Source of the DNA: Rhabdophis nuchalis
Taxonomy: Eukaryota; Chordata; Lepidosauria; Squamata; Natricidae
DNA: 64,000 bases
Direction: 5' to 3'
Assembly (NCBI GenBank): GCA_039707465.1
Contig: CM077648.1
Span: 73,737,619-73,801,618 of the forward strand
Shown here: piece after piece, positions 63,757-64,000 of the stretch
Position numbering within the stretch: the first letter of the stretch is position 1
Layout: every line of letters begins with the position of its first letter
The notes under the pieces: generated by a model
What the model saw: only the letters and a program-made list of their open reading frames with translations
Told to the model about the DNA's origin: nothing
Database searches by the model: none
Program-made: the position numbers and the translations under genes

Positions 63757-64000
63757 CCTAGGATTTTAGAATTGAAACAGACAGGCACCTGTCACATAAC
63801 ATCCCAAACCTAACAGCTGTCAATAAGAAAGGCAAAAATGTCTGGCTAGTGGCTATGTCAGTACCTGAAGACAGCAGAATAGAAGAAAAAGTGCTGGGGG
63901 AAATCCCAATGTGCAAAGGGGGCCAAAAGAAAGCAAGACAGTACCAATAGTAACAGAATCCCAAAACACCTGGACTACCATTTGAACACCAACAGTATTG
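63757..64000 (+). mobile_element. R4-type LINE relic, endonuclease end
   Basis: + strand RIETDRHLSHNIPNLTAVNK and VWLVAMSVPEDSRIEEKVLG parallel the [20 protein letters not shown] end of the R4 LINE at 50672-51064. Runs off the window. Confidence 0.65.

Noticed and set aside
58805..64000. CPM signal-peptide exon
   Set aside because: I scanned the - strand for the Phe-Asn-Tyr-His/signal peptide region and a fitting phase-1 donor and found none; it is probably beyond 64000.

Overview
This is a vertebrate chromosome segment, most likely from a squamate reptile and probably a snake (inference). Its repeat load is squamate-like: CR1, L2, R4 and Rex1-type LINEs, a Sauria-type SINE, many palindromic hAT MITEs, and LINE tails running into microsatellites. 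Two real genes are present and face each other tail to tail: MDM2 on the + strand (coding 13033-27875) and CPM on the - strand (29692-58804, 5' end outside the window). I recall the same convergent MDM2-CPM neighbourhood in human.

Layout. 1-2500: a cluster of exon-like blocks on the - strand of unknown identity, with local tandem duplication. 2765-12050: repeats, including a CR1 with another CR1 and a MITE nested in it, a non-autonomous Helitron and several inverted-repeat elements. 12067-12810: a CpG island with the MDM2 promoter, including a pair of p53 response elements followed by a TATA-like box. 13033-27875: ten MDM2 coding exons encoding 467 residues (SWIB-type p53-binding fold, NLS/NES, acidic region, C4 zinc finger, RING). 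The 5 kb intron before the acidic-domain exon is largely nested CR1 and L2. 28728: MDM2 poly(A) signal. 29600-37976: the last six CPM exons. 37977-58706: one 20.7 kb CPM intron filled with L2, a SINE, a Rex1-like LINE carrying a 7SK retropseudogene and an ORF1-only L1 insertion, an R4 LINE split by an L2, and a Tc1-like fragment. 58707-58804: the CPM exon that carries the HxxE zinc-binding motif. 58805-64000: more of the same large intron (or 5' region), with a second ORF1-only L1 copy, a large hAT element and an R4 relic.

Biology. MDM2 is the RING E3 ligase that restrains p53. The two p53 sites upstream of its second 5' exon indicate that the p53-MDM2 feedback loop is kept in this species. 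CPM is a GPI-anchored zinc carboxypeptidase that removes C-terminal Arg/Lys from extracellular peptides. No functional link between the two is implied beyond position.

The least expected content is a family of L1-derived elements that encode only ORF1 (HAL1-like). One 2.0 kb copy has an intact 282-residue ORF1, a CpG-rich 5' leader, a short 3' UTR, an A-rich end and a 14-bp target site duplication. A second, older copy has the same ORF1-then-3'UTR layout without ORF2.
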